Source: Streptomyces sp. NBC_01750 | GTDB lineage: Bacteria; Actinomycetota; Actinomycetes; Streptomycetales; Streptomycetaceae | Assembly: GCF_035918095.1 (NCBI RefSeq) | Contig: NZ_CP109137.1 | Span: 7,628,001 to 7,692,000 of the forward strand | DNA: 64,000 nt | Direction of reading: 5' to 3' | In this document: positions 8,656-17,425 of the stretch, piece after piece | How positions within the stretch are numbered: position 1 is the stretch's first letter | Layout: each line of letters begins with the position of its first letter | Made by a program: the position numbers and the translations under genes | Notes under the pieces: generated by a model | The model's input: only the letters and a program-made list of their open reading frames with translations | Databases searched by the model: none | Told to the model about the DNA's origin: nothing

Positions 8656-10452
8656 CTACTCGTTGGCGGGCGGAGGAGCAGGGGCGTCGGGTTTGGGCCG
8701 GGCGGGCTGTTCGGCGGTGGTGAGGGGCGTCCACTCCGCTCCGGTGTGCAGGCGGAAGGCGGCGACGGCGGCCTCCACGGTGGGGAAGAAGTGCCGCGGG
8801 TCGATGGTGCGGGTGAGCCCGTACCGTTCGATCTTGCGCCGCACGGGGTCCTTGAGCTCGGCGAACACGAGGTGTACGTGGTCTGCGTTGAGCGTCTCGT
8901 CGAGCTCCGTCAGAACGTCGGCGGCGGTGGTGTCCACGTCGGTCATGGGCTCCGCCGCGACCACGATCCAGCTCGGCCGTGGGTCCGCGTCGGCCAGTCG
9001 CAGGATCTCGTCGCGGAAGGCCCTGGCGTTGGCGAAGATGAGCGGGGCGTCGAACCGGTAGATCGCCAGGCCCGGCAGCTGTTCGGCCTGCGGGTAGGAG
9101 CGGACGTCGTGGTAGCCCTCCAGGTCCTGCACCCGCCCCAGCACGGTGTTGTACGGCCACCAGGCGCGCCGGAAGACGTTGAGGACGGACAGGGCCACGG
9201 CGATGGCGATCCCGAGCAGCACGCCGAGCAGGGTCACGCCGACGAAGGCCGCGAAGCACAGCAGGAACTCCGTCCGGCGCTGTCGCCACAGCCGTACTGC
9301 CCCCGGGACGTCGGCCAGGGACAGTGACGCGGTGATGACCACGGCGGCAAGGGCCGGCTGGGGGAGATTGCGGAACAGGCCCGGAGCCAGCACGAGCATG
9401 AGGACGATGAGCGCCGCTCCGACGACCCCGGTGAGCTGACTCCTGGCCCCCGCGCGCTCCGCCACCGCCGTACGGGATCCGCTCGTGCTGACCGGGAAGC
9501 CCTGGAAGAGACCGGCCGCCAGGTTGGCCGCACCGACCCCCGCCATCTCCTGGTTGCCGCGGACCTCCTGCCCCGTGCGGGCCGCGAAGGCCGATGCGTT
9601 GGAGATCGTGTCGGCCAGGGACACCAGAGCGATGCCCAGCGCACCGCCGAGCAGCAGCGGTAGGTCGGCGAGCCGCACATCGGGGATCGTGAACGGCGGG
9701 AAACCCTCGGGTAGTTCTCCGACCAATCCGACGCCGTGCTCACCCAGGTCGAAGACAGTGGCCGCGGCGATCGCCAGGACCACCATCGCGAGCACCGCGG
9801 GGACCTTCGGCACGAGGCGCTGCAGGACCAGGATCAGGACGATCCCGCAGCCGCCGACCGCGGCGGCGGCCGGCACCGCCGCCCCGTCGGCGAGTTTCTG
9901 CACGAAGCCGACGCACTCGCCGATCAGGTTGTCCGCCTCGACCTTGAAGCCGAGCAGCTTGGGCAGCTGACCGATCAGAATGGTCAGGGCCAGGCCGTTC
10001 ATGTAGCCGATCATCGTCGGTTTGGAGATCAGATCGGCGATGAAACCGAGCTTCGCCACCGAGGCCAGGATCATGATGGTCGCCACCATGAGCGCGAGCA
10101 TCGATGCCAGCGCGACAGCCCGGTCAGGATCCCCGTCGGCCGCCACCAGGGGAAGCACGGTGGCGGCGATCATCGGCCCCAGCGAGGAATCCGGGCCCAG
10201 CACCAGGATCCGGGACGGCCCGCACACCGCGTATCCGAGCAGGCAGAGAATCGTCGTGTACAGGCCGGTGATGGGCGGCAGGCCCGCCAACTCGGCGTAC
10301 GCCATGCCCTGCGGCACCAGCAGCGTGGTCAGGACGACTCCCGCAACCAGGTCCTTGACCAGCCACTCGCGCCGGTAGGACGACACCGCACGGATCCCGG
10401 GAACAGCCCGCAACCGGGAGAGAAGCTTGCGTCTCTTGTGCTGGTTTGTCAC
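8656..10452 (-). CDS. SulP family anion transporter with C-terminal STAS domain
   Basis: A 598-residue SLC26/SulP transporter. The N-terminal membrane domain contains the family signature around VPQGMAYAELAGLPPITGLY and about 10-14 hydrophobic segments. Residues from about 450 onward form a cytoplasmic STAS domain (VRSYPQAEQLPGLAIYRFDA, then a VDTTAADVL phosphate-loop-like helix). Such proteins carry sulfate, bicarbonate or dicarboxylates; no sulfur genes are nearby to settle this. The start is the GTG at 10450-10452, with GGAAGGA about 8 bases upstream. The longer frame to 10584 begins in non-homologous sequence. The next gene upstream on this strand is PPK2, 154 bp away. Confidence 0.92.
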   Translation of the reverse strand: MTNQHKRRKLLSRLRAVPGIRAVSSYRREWLVKDLVAGVVLTTLLVPQGMAYAELAGLPPITGLYTTILCLLGYAVCGPSRILVLGPDSSLGPMIAATVLPLVAADGDPDRAVALASMLALMVATIMILASVAKLGFIADLISKPTMIGYMNGLALTILIGQLPKLLGFKVEADNLIGECVGFVQKLADGAAVPAAAAVGGCGIVLILVLQRLVPKVPAVLAMVVLAIAAATVFDLGEHGVGLVGELPEGFPPFTIPDVRLADLPLLLGGALGIALVSLADTISNASAFAARTGQEVRGNQEMAGVGAANLAAGLFQGFPVSTSGSRTAVAERAGARSQLTGVVGAALIVLMLVLAPGLFRNLPQPALAAVVITASLSLADVPGAVRLWRQRRTEFLLCFAAFVGVTLLGVLLGIAIAVALSVLNVFRRAWWPYNTVLGRVQDLEGYHDVRSYPQAEQLPGLAIYRFDAPLIFANARAFRDEILRLADADPRPSWIVVAAEPMTDVDTTAADVLTELDETLNADHVHLVFAELKDPVRRKIERYGLTRTIDPRHFFPTVEAAVAAFRLHTGAEWTPLTTAEQPARPKPDAPAPPPANE

Positions 10453-10606
10453 AGACCGTCCTTCCGTTCTGCCTCGCTGCTCCCGGTCCTCTCCGGCCGG
10501 CACCACGGGAGTCGGGAGTTCGTGCACGGCGAAGGGCGGCACGCGAATGGTGAGGCCCGTATGCGTGTCGTCGCACAAACTCAACCAACCTGCCTGGGCA
10601 GTACAC

Positions 10607-11635
10607 CTAGCCGCGCTTCTTCTTCGTCGGCCGCCCGACGCCGGACGTGCCTCTGGTCCCCGTCGGCCCGTCGCTGCGCCCAGTGGCTCGCGCGGCCGAC
10701 GGATGCCGGTCGGCGTACGGATCGGCCGGGGCCCCGGCTGGGGCTTCCTGCTCCAGCTCCCGTTTGGTGACGAGCAGATCCTTCCGCGCCTCTTCCCCCA
10801 CGTCGGGGTACCGAGGATCGATGTCCATCAGGGCGTGCGCGAGGACCGCCGCCGCGCAGATCCGCGCGAACCACTTCCGGTCCGCCGGCACGACGTACCA
10901 CGGCGCCCACTTCGTACTCGTGGCCGACAGCATTTCGGAGAACGCGTCCTGGTAGTCGTCCCACCGGCGCCGCTCCCGGACGTCGGCCGCAGAGAACTTC
11001 CAGTTCTTCTCCGGCAGGTCGATCCGCTTCAGGAAGCGGGTGCGCTGCTCCTCCTTGGACAGGTTCAGGAAGATCTTCACCACTTTGAACCCGTTGTCCG
11101 TGAGGTAGCGCTCCCAGTGGTTGATCTCCCGGTAGCGCCGGTCCCACAGGCCCGGCCCACGTGCGTTCTCCGGCAGCTTCTGCCGGACCAGGTTCTCGGG
11201 GTGGACCCGCACGACGAGAACCTCCTCGTAGTGCGAGCGATTGAAGATGGCAATCTCGCCGCGCGTGGGCAGCCGCCGGGCGTAACGCCACAGGTAGTCG
11301 TGGTCGAGTTCCTCGGCGGAGGGCACCTTGAAGCTGCTGACCCGTACGCCCTGGGGATTGACGCCGCTCATCACGTGGCGGATCGTCCCGTCCTTGCCTC
11401 CGGCGTCGAGTGCCTGGAGACAGAGCAGCACGCCGTACGTGTCCTGGGCAGCCAGCCGCTCCTGGTACTCGGCCAGCAACGACACCCCGGTCCGCAGCAG
11501 CTCGATCCCGTCCCGCTTCTTCAGGCCGGCCTTGTAGCGAGGATCGAAGTCCCGGTCCAGGCGCACCTTCGACCCCGGTTCCACCCGTAGTGGCTCGATG
11601 AAATCCGCGATGCGTTCGGCTCTCTCGTCCGACAT
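10607..11635 (-). CDS. ppk2: Polyphosphate kinase 2 family protein
   Basis: A 342-residue PPK2. Walker A is DAGGKDGT at 77-84 and the Walker B-region signature FNRSHYE is at 131-137, followed by a conserved lid region (RRYREINHWERYL). One PPK2 domain of this length fits class I enzymes that use polyphosphate to phosphorylate nucleoside diphosphates; the class is inferred from length. It is soluble. The basic C-terminal tail ends in KKKRG, unusual but common in actinobacterial copies. The stop of the small three-helix-bundle gene upstream lies only 6 bp away, so the two are probably cotranscribed. Confidence 0.9.
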   Translation of the reverse strand: MSDERAERIADFIEPLRVEPGSKVRLDRDFDPRYKAGLKKRDGIELLRTGVSLLAEYQERLAAQDTYGVLLCLQALDAGGKDGTIRHVMSGVNPQGVRVSSFKVPSAEELDHDYLWRYARRLPTRGEIAIFNRSHYEEVLVVRVHPENLVRQKLPENARGPGLWDRRYREINHWERYLTDNGFKVVKIFLNLSKEEQRTRFLKRIDLPEKNWKFSAADVRERRRWDDYQDAFSEMLSATSTKWAPWYVVPADRKWFARICAAAVLAHALMDIDPRYPDVGEEARKDLLVTKRELEQEAPAGAPADPYADRHPSAARATGRSDGPTGTRGTSGVGRPTKKKRG

Positions 11636-11641
11636 CGCCCA

Positions 11642-12139
11642 TCAGTCCTTCGCTGGTCGGGGGTGAGCACGGCGCGTTTCGGGGGCCAGGACGGTCATGG
11701 CCCGCTCCTCACCGCTTCCGGGGCCGTCGGAGCGTTCACGACCTCCACCACCCGCGCGGGCGGCTGCGTCCGGCTCTGGGCCGGCCGCAGCCGCCCTGCC
11801 GTCGTTGGCCTGACCGGGAGCGGTGCGGCAGGCGGCACTGAGCACCCTCCGGGACCGGCGTTCGACCAGGATCGGGACGTAGGCTCTGACCCTGGCCTGG
11901 TGGAACGAGTCGTACGCGGTCCTGACCGTCGCCTCGACGGTGACCGCGTCGACCGAGGGGTAGGCAGCACTCAGCCGTGCCACCATGTTCCGGACGGACG
12001 CGAGTTCGTCGTGCGAGCCGGGTGACGGGAGGTTCGGCGGTGCTGTGGGATCGGCGCGCTCCACCGGCCCGGGGCGGCGACTCAAGCCCTCGACGGGAAG
12101 GCATGCGCCGACTTGAGGAGTCTGCCCTTCGACCGTCAT
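11642..12139 (-). CDS. Three-helix bundle dimerization domain protein
   Basis: A 165-residue protein. Its central segment NMVARLSAAYPSVDAVTV and ARVRAYVPILVERRSRR matches, by recognition, a small actinobacterial three-helix bundle dimerization domain; flanking tails are Ala/Pro/Gly-rich and probably disordered. The start taken is the ATG at 12137-12139 (MTVEGQTPQ); a weak GGTGGGG lies upstream. An in-frame upstream start at 12187 would add 16 residues. Sits 6 bp upstream of ppk2 on the same strand. No enzymatic motif is seen; a role in protein pairing is inferred from the family name only. Confidence 0.65.
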   Translation of the reverse strand: MTVEGQTPQVGACLPVEGLSRRPGPVERADPTAPPNLPSPGSHDELASVRNMVARLSAAYPSVDAVTVEATVRTAYDSFHQARVRAYVPILVERRSRRVLSAACRTAPGQANDGRAAAAGPEPDAAARAGGGGRERSDGPGSGEERAMTVLAPETRRAHPRPAKD

Positions 12140-12834
12140 GGCCCCACCGAACCCATGTCCCACGACCTCCAGACCGCAGAACCACACATCCCGCCACAGC
12201 CGCGAGCGGGTCCCTGGCGCTCATTGTCTGCCCGCCTGGACAAGATCGCCCCCTGAGGCCCAGGGGCGGGGAAGCCGTGGAGGGAGGCGTCGGCACTTCG
12301 GCCGGGCCGCTGATCGAGCCGCGCTCCGCAGACACGTCCACGACATCTACCGCGACCAGGTCCGTGCCCGCGTTTTCGTGCCGGTCATCGCCCGCCTGGG
12401 AACCCTGCACGGTGCCGGGCTGGGGACCTGCCGGCAGGCCCGGCCGATAGCAGGCTGAGCAAAGGCGCCTGACGGCAGAAGCCTGGGTCAGGCGCACACA
12501 CGCTCGGGTTCGATGGCGGGTTCGATGGCGGGTTCGGCCACGGAGGCGGGGGCGCCTCTCGGTCACACCCCTACCCCGGTCGCCCGCTCCCACCCACGGC
12601 TGGGCATCCCAGGAGTGGTTGCGTAGGCTGGGGCGGTCCACGTGGGGTGGGGCGGAAGGCTGCCGACAGCGCCTCCGCACCCAACTGACGTGGTGTCGGA
12701 CAAGTCGGCAATCGGTCAGCATGAGTCCTGAAAACCTCGTGAATCTGCCCGAGGACGCGACTCGTGATTGGGTATGGAAACCGCCCTTGACCTGCAAAAA
12801 TGCAGGCAGGGAGCATAGATTCGGGAGTGCCTCG
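12140..12834. other. Intergenic region of about 700 bp with one gene-like fragment
   Basis: Between the three-helix-bundle gene and panD no complete gene is convincing. The only homology-like signal is the plus-strand fragment at about 12300-12458. Open frames on the minus strand through 12571-13257 and 11736-12875 are GC-frame shadows. The panD ribosome-binding region (GGGAG) is at the right end. Confidence 0.5.
12300..12458 (+). pseudogene. Fragment resembling the three-helix bundle domain
   Basis: The plus-strand frame ending at 12458 reads HDIYRDQVRARVFVPVIARL, which lines up with YDSFHQARVRAYVPILVERR of the protein encoded on the opposite strand at 11642-12139. The rest of the domain (the first helix and the RLSAAYP motif) is missing. 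The frame has no good start close by. It is either a decayed second copy or a poorly conserved short gene. Confidence 0.4.
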
Positions 12835-13251
12835 ATGTTGCGTACCATGTTCAAGTCCAAGATCCACCGGGCCACCGTGACCCAGGCCGACCTGCACTAC
12901 GTCGGCTCGGTCACCGTCGACGCCGCGCTGATGGAAGCCGCCGATCTGCTCCCCGGCGAGCTCGTCCACATCGTCGACATCACCAACGGCGCCCGGCTGG
13001 AGACGTACGTCATCGAGGGCGAGCGCGGCTCGGGAGTCATCGGTATCAACGGCGCGGCCGCTCACCTTGTGCACCCCGGCGATCTGGTGATCCTGATCAG
13101 CTACGCCCAGGTCGACGACGCCGAGGCGCGCACCCTGGTGCCCAGCGTCGTCCATGTCGACGCGGAGAACCGGATCGTCGCCCTCGGCTCGGACGCCTCC
13201 GCACCGGTGCCCGGCAGCCGGACGGAACGCAGCCCGCACGCCGTCGTCTGA
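12835..13251 (+). CDS. panD: Aspartate 1-decarboxylase
   Basis: A 138-residue pro-enzyme that decarboxylates L-aspartate to beta-alanine for pantothenate and CoA synthesis. The self-cleavage site is visible as YVGSVT, with Gly24-Ser25 generating the pyruvoyl group. Other conserved segments are [35 protein letters not shown] and [13 protein letters not shown]. The ATG at 12835 follows GGGAG, and length is normal for the family. No other pantothenate gene is adjacent; the GNAT gene follows 114 bp later. Confidence 0.96.
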   Translation: MLRTMFKSKIHRATVTQADLHYVGSVTVDAALMEAADLLPGELVHIVDITNGARLETYVIEGERGSGVIGINGAAAHLVHPGDLVILISYAQVDDAEARTLVPSVVHVDAENRIVALGSDASAPVPGSRTERSPHAVV

Positions 13252-13365
13252 CCTCACGCCGGTGTCCGATCAGCACGCCGAGGTGTCGCCGTACGCGACG
13301 CGTCGCCGTATGCCGCCGTGTGACCGTTCCCCGAAGTCCGGGCCCGACCGAAGGAGGCACCCGCC

Positions 13366-13710
13366 ATGGCAGATCCCGATATCCGCGACAACCGTCCGGA
13401 GGGACTCCTCCAGGCGTACGAGGACGGCCAGGTCGCCGGTCGCATCGTCTACTTCACCCTCGACGCGACCCCGGCCGCCCTGGTCGCCGTGCACACCGTG
13501 GTGGAGCCGGGGCACGAGGGCAAGGGCATCGCGAGCGCGCTGGTACGGGAGTTCTACGCGATGGCGGCACGTGCGGGCGTTCCCGTCGTACCGCTGTGTC
13601 CGTACGCCGCCGAGTGGGCCCTCCGTCACCCCGACGAGGCCCCCGAGGCCCCGGCCGAACCGGTACGGGCCGCGCAGGAGCAGCTGAAGGCGAATCCGCA
13701 GCTCTGGTGA
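13366..13710 (+). CDS. Small GNAT-type N-acetyltransferase
   Basis: A 114-residue single-domain protein. It carries the compact GNAT core with VVEPGHEGKGIASALV, the acetyl-CoA-binding R/Q-x-x-G-x-G/A loop equivalent, then VVPLCPYAAEWALRHP, typical of the YjdJ/COG2388 short acetyltransferases. The ATG at 13366 is preceded by a strong GAAGGAGG. The natural acceptor is unknown. It is followed 19 bp later by the racemase-family gene and may be cotranscribed with it. Confidence 0.85.
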   Translation: MADPDIRDNRPEGLLQAYEDGQVAGRIVYFTLDATPAALVAVHTVVEPGHEGKGIASALVREFYAMAARAGVPVVPLCPYAAEWALRHPDEAPEAPAEPVRAAQEQLKANPQLW

Positions 13711-13729
13711 CCGCAGCAGCGGCGTTAGC

Positions 13730-14371
13730 ATGCCGGTCATGCTGGCGCTGCTGCACACCTCCCCGGTCCATGTCCCCGTCTTCGAAGTCCTGCGGGACGA
13801 GGACCACCCGGGGCTCGCGCTGCGTCACCTCGTCCACGAGGAACTACTGCAAAGGGCTCGCGAGGAAGGCCCCGCGGCGGTCGCACCCGCGGTCGCGGCC
13901 GTGATCGCCGGAGCCGTCGCCGAGGGTGCGACCGCGGTGCTGTGCACCTGCTCCACGATCGGTGGCGTCGCCGAGACATGCGTCGCCGACCCGGGCGTAC
14001 CGGTTTTGCGGGTCGACCGTCCGATGGCCGCGGCGGCGGCCGGAAAGGGGCGTGTCGTCGTGGTCGCGACTGTGCACAGCACCCTGGACCCGACAGCCGC
14101 GCTGATCCGCGAAGAGGCCGCAGGCCGTCATGTCGACCTGCGCACGCTGCTCGTCGACGGTGCCTGGGAGCGCTTCGAGGCGGGCGACCGTGACGGCTTT
14201 CTGAACGCGGTGGCAGCCGCCGTCGACGCGGTGCGCGAGGCGGATGTCATCGTTCTGGCCCAGGCATCGATGGCGGGCGCCGCCGACCGTACGAGGACGG
14301 CTGTCCCGGTCCTCTCCAGTCCCCGGCAAGGGCTGCGGGCGGCCGCGGAGGCAGTCGCGAACGGATCATGA
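13730..14371 (+). CDS. Aspartate/glutamate racemase superfamily protein
   Basis: A 213-residue protein of the Asp/Glu/hydantoin racemase fold. Paired active-site regions are seen: TAVLCTCSTIGGVAE, with Cys in the first catalytic loop, and DVIVLAQASMAG, where the second Cys expected in true two-cysteine racemases is replaced by Ala. The missing second cysteine argues against a classical racemase and for a related lyase or isomerase activity. Start at 13730; an ATG three codons downstream is equally possible. No substrate can be assigned from context. Confidence 0.75.
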   Translation: MPVMLALLHTSPVHVPVFEVLRDEDHPGLALRHLVHEELLQRAREEGPAAVAPAVAAVIAGAVAEGATAVLCTCSTIGGVAETCVADPGVPVLRVDRPMAAAAAGKGRVVVVATVHSTLDPTAALIREEAAGRHVDLRTLLVDGAWERFEAGDRDGFLNAVAAAVDAVREADVIVLAQASMAGAADRTRTAVPVLSSPRQGLRAAAEAVANGS

Positions 14372-14450
14372 CGCGTGGACGTGGCGCGCGTGGGCACGCG
14401 CAACGGGAGACATTGGGAACGCACCACTCCGTACCGTTCTGGAGGCAGGC

Positions 14451-14645
14451 ATGACCCAGCCGCCCGTACCCCCTTCGCCGGTCCCGACGCCGGGCCCGCC
14501 CGGACCCGATCCCGGCCCGCTGCCCGGCCCGGTGCCGACTCCCTCGCCCCCGCCCGGACCCGCGCCCGACCCCATTCCGAGGCCGCCGGGCCCTGACCCC
14601 GACCCCGTACCGGAGCCGGAGCCCGCGCCGGGACCGGCGGGCTGA
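14451..14645 (+). CDS. Proline-rich small protein (64 residues)
   Basis: A short frame beginning MTQPPVPPSP with GGAGGCAGGC directly upstream. The product is almost entirely Pro, Gly, Asp, Glu and Ala in PxP-type repeats (PDPGPLPGPVPTP, then PEPEPAPGPAG). No membrane segment or domain is seen. A strong ribosome-binding site and a 15-bp hairpin just after the stop support it as a real gene, though low complexity makes coding evidence weak. Confidence 0.55.
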   Translation: MTQPPVPPSPVPTPGPPGPDPGPLPGPVPTPSPPPGPAPDPIPRPPGPDPDPVPEPEPAPGPAG

Positions 14646-14652
14646 ATCGCCC

Positions 14653-14695
14653 GCGGGCCACCGGCGGCGGGCTGACCCGCCCGCCGGTGGCCCGC
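14653..14695. terminator. Strong bidirectional hairpin between proline-rich gene and gnd
   Basis: Perfect 15-bp arms (GCGGGCCACCGGCGG at 14653-14667 and its complement at 14681-14695) flank a 13-base loop between two convergent genes. Confidence 0.75.
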
Positions 14696-14712
14696 CCGCC
14701 GTGGACGCGGAA

Positions 14713-16155
14713 TCAGTCGGTGCGCACCTCCGAGCGGTCACCGCCCCAGAGGGTGTGGAACGAACCCTCCTGATCGGTCCGCCGGTAGGTGTGCGCGCCG
14801 AAGAAGTCGCGCTGGCCCTGGGTGAGCGCCGCGGGCAGCCGCTCGGCACGCAGGGCGTCGTAGTACGCGAGGGCCGCCGAGAAGCCCGGCGTCGGGACGC
14901 CCTGCCGGGCGGCTGACGCGATCACTTCGCGCCAGTCGTCCTGCGCCGCGCCGATCTCCTCGGCGAACTGCTTGTCCGAGAGCAGGCTGGGCAGATCACG
15001 CTGTGCGTCGTAAGCGCTGCGGATCCGGTCCAGGAACGCCGCCCGGATGATGCAGCCGGCCCGCCAGATCGCGGCGACCGAGCCGAGGTCGATGTTCCAG
15101 TCGTACTCCTCGCTGCCCGCCTGGATCTGGTGGAAGCCCTGGGTGTACGACACGATCTTGGACGCGTACAGCGCCTGCTCGACCTGGTCGGCGAAGCGTG
15201 CGGCCTCGGCCTCGTTCAGCGGCTCGGCCGTCGGGCCCGGCAGGGTGTGCGAGGCGTTGCGCAGCTCCGCGTGGCCCGACAGCGAGCGGGCGAAGACCGC
15301 CTCCGCGATACCGGAGACCGGCACACCCAGATCGAGCGCGATCTGGACGGTCCAGCGGCCCGTGCCCTTCTGCTCCGCCTGGTCGGCGACGATGTCGACA
15401 AAGGGCTTTCCGGTCGCAGCGTCCGTATGGGCGAGCACCTCGGCCGTGATCTCGATCAGATACGAGTCCAGCCGCCCCGTGTTCCAGGTGCGGAAGGTCT
15501 CGGCGATCTGCGCGGGGGAGTAGCCCGCGACCGCGCGCAGCAGGTGGTACGCCTCGGCGATCAGCTGCATATCGGCGTACTCGATGCCGTTGTGCACCAT
15601 CTTCACGAAGTGGCCGGCGCCGTCCGGGCCGATGTGCGCGACGGTCGGTGTGCCGTCGGGAGCCTTCGCGGCGATCTTCTCCAGCAGCGGGCTGAGGGAA
15701 GCGTACGACTCGGGGGAGCCGCCCGGCATGATGCTCGGCCCGTGCAACGCGCCCTCCTCGCCGCCCGAGATGCCCGCGCCGACGAAGTGGATGCCGCGCT
15801 CCCGCAGTTCCTTCTCGCGGCGCCGGGTGTCGGCGAAGTGGGCGTTGCCGCCGTCGATGATGACGTCGCCCTCCTCCAGCAGCGGCGCGAACTCCTGGAT
15901 CACGGCGTCGGTCGGATCGCCCGCCTTGACCATGATGATCAGGCGGCGCGGGCGCTCCAGGGCCGCGACGAACTCCTCGGCCGACTCCGCGGGCACGAAT
16001 GTGCCCTCGTGACCGAACTCCTCGACCAGCGCCCGTGTTTTCGCCGCTGTGCGGTTGTGCGCGGCCACCGTGAAGCCGTTGCGGGCGAAGTTACGGGCGA
16101 GATTGCGGCCCATCACCGCGAGCCCCGTGACGCCGATCTGGGCTGTACCACTCAT
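14713..16155 (-). CDS. gnd: 6-phosphogluconate dehydrogenase, NADP-dependent, decarboxylating
   Basis: A 480-residue enzyme of the oxidative pentose phosphate pathway, converting 6-phosphogluconate to ribulose 5-phosphate with NADPH. The N-terminal Rossmann motif GLAVMGRNLARN is followed by HNRT (34-36), the NADP-selective site. The substrate-binding signature GAGISGGEEGALHGPSIMPGG and catalytic KMVHNGIEYADMQ are intact. Length is the normal long bacterial/eukaryotic form. Gene stands alone; the leader contains a small palindrome (16198-16211). Confidence 0.95.
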   Translation of the reverse strand: MSGTAQIGVTGLAVMGRNLARNFARNGFTVAAHNRTAAKTRALVEEFGHEGTFVPAESAEEFVAALERPRRLIIMVKAGDPTDAVIQEFAPLLEEGDVIIDGGNAHFADTRRREKELRERGIHFVGAGISGGEEGALHGPSIMPGGSPESYASLSPLLEKIAAKAPDGTPTVAHIGPDGAGHFVKMVHNGIEYADMQLIAEAYHLLRAVAGYSPAQIAETFRTWNTGRLDSYLIEITAEVLAHTDAATGKPFVDIVADQAEQKGTGRWTVQIALDLGVPVSGIAEAVFARSLSGHAELRNASHTLPGPTAEPLNEAEAARFADQVEQALYASKIVSYTQGFHQIQAGSEEYDWNIDLGSVAAIWRAGCIIRAAFLDRIRSAYDAQRDLPSLLSDKQFAEEIGAAQDDWREVIASAARQGVPTPGFSAALAYYDALRAERLPAALTQGQRDFFGAHTYRRTDQEGSFHTLWGGDRSEVRTD

Positions 16156-16532
16156 ACGTGTGCTCCTGGATGTCCGTCGGAAAATCCATCTCCACCTCTA
16201 CGCATACGTAGGGACGGAGTCAGCCATTCATTGATCCTCAAGCCCTTCGGATTGTTCCGCATTCCGGGCCGCCCGCATCGCGCCGGGGCCCAAGTGTCCG
16301 CCCGCGGGCAGGGTTCGGACGCCGCCAGGGCGGGAAGCGGGCAGCGCCATCCACCGCGATGACAGCCCGATGGGGCCCGACCAGCGCCGACGGCTTCGCG
16401 GAAACGGGCAGATACGGGCACAGCAGATCCTGTGAAGAGCCTGGTCGAGCGGCCGTGCCTGCTTGTACAAACGACGCATGAGCCCGAACGGACGCCGGGC
16501 TCGCAGCACCAGCAGAAGCAAGGAAGTGTGTC
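16156..16532. promoter_or_regulatory. Divergent intergenic region between gnd and the DeoR regulator
   Basis: A 377-bp gap between divergent genes. Two symmetric elements are visible: CTACGCATACGTAG at 16198-16211, in the gnd leader, and GCTTGTACAAAC at 16461-16472, about 60 bp upstream of the DeoR start, with core TTGTACAA. The second is a candidate DeoR-type autoregulatory site. No convincing gene lies in the gap. Confidence 0.4.
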
Positions 16533-17294
16533 GTGGACACCGAGGAACGCCGACGAGGCATTCTCGAGACGGCCCGGCGGGACGGGTCGGTCGACGTCAA
16601 CCGGCTCGCCGGCCGGTTCCGGGTGGCCAAGGAGACCATCAGGCGGGATCTGCACGCCCTGGAGGAGCACGGCCTGGTCCGGCGCACGCACGGCGGGGCC
16701 TACCCCGTCGAGTCCGCCGGATTCGAGACCACGCTCGCCGTTCGTACCACCCGTCACGTGCCGCAGAAGTCCCGGATCGCGGCGGCCGCCGCCGATCTGC
16801 TGGGTGACGCGGAGACGGTCTTCGTCGACGAGGGCTTCACCCCGAAGCTCGTCGCCGAAGCGCTGCCGCGGGACCGGCCGCTGACCGTCGTCACCGCGTC
16901 CCTGGCGGTGGCGACCGTCCTGGCGGACGCCGAGAAGACCTCCGTGCTGCTGCTGGGCGGACGTGTCCGCGGCGGCACCATGGCCACGGTGGACCACTGG
17001 GCCACCCGGATGCTCGCCGGCTTCGTCATCGATCTGGCGTACATCGGCGCGAACGGCATCTCCCGTGAATACGGACTGACCACGCCCGACCCCGCGGTCA
17101 GCGAGGTCAAGGCACAGGCCGTGCGGAGCGCCCGCCGGCGGATCTTCGCCGGGATCCATCCGAAGTTCGGCGCGGTGAGCTTCTGCCGCTTCGCCGACGT
17201 CGGCGACTTCGAGGCCATCGTCACCGACGCGGGCCTGCCCTCGGCCGAGGCGCAGCGCTACTCCCTCCTCGGCCCCCAGATGATCCGCGTCTGA
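16533..17294 (+). CDS. DeoR/GlpR family transcriptional regulator
   Basis: A 253-residue DeoR regulator starting at a GTG with AAGGAAG upstream. The N-terminal wHTH (residues 1-57) shows the family signature VNRLAGRFRVAKETIRRDL and RRTHGG. The C-terminal DeoRC sugar-phosphate-sensing domain includes VFVDEGFTPKLVAEAL, LLLGGRVR and YIGANGIS. It heads the polyol locus and very probably represses it, responding to a phosphorylated sugar made by the PfkB kinase (inferred). The gap to the binding-protein gene is 131 bp with a hairpin, so separate or partly read-through transcription is possible. Confidence 0.92.
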   Translation: MDTEERRRGILETARRDGSVDVNRLAGRFRVAKETIRRDLHALEEHGLVRRTHGGAYPVESAGFETTLAVRTTRHVPQKSRIAAAAADLLGDAETVFVDEGFTPKLVAEALPRDRPLTVVTASLAVATVLADAEKTSVLLLGGRVRGGTMATVDHWATRMLAGFVIDLAYIGANGISREYGLTTPDPAVSEVKAQAVRSARRRIFAGIHPKFGAVSFCRFADVGDFEAIVTDAGLPSAEAQRYSLLGPQMIRV

Positions 17295-17345
17295 ACCCCG
17301 ACGCCCCACCGACGCCCGACTTCCTTACCCCATAAGCGCATTGAT

Positions 17346-17365
17346 CCCCGGCCGCCCGGCCGGGG
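17346..17365 (+). terminator. Perfect 9-bp hairpin between deoR and ABC operon
   Basis: Arms CCCCGGCCG and CGGCCGGGG with a 2-base centre. It could attenuate read-through from the regulator gene into the transporter operon, or be a palindromic site. Confidence 0.45.
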
Positions 17366-17425
17366 CAGGGTCGTCATGCCCTGAACCACCGATCACCGAG
17401 CCGCTACGACCGATCAGGAGAAATC

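Noticed and set aside
12571..13257. Minus-strand 228-codon frame over panD
   Set aside because: panD is unambiguous on the plus strand, including its Gly-Ser cleavage site.
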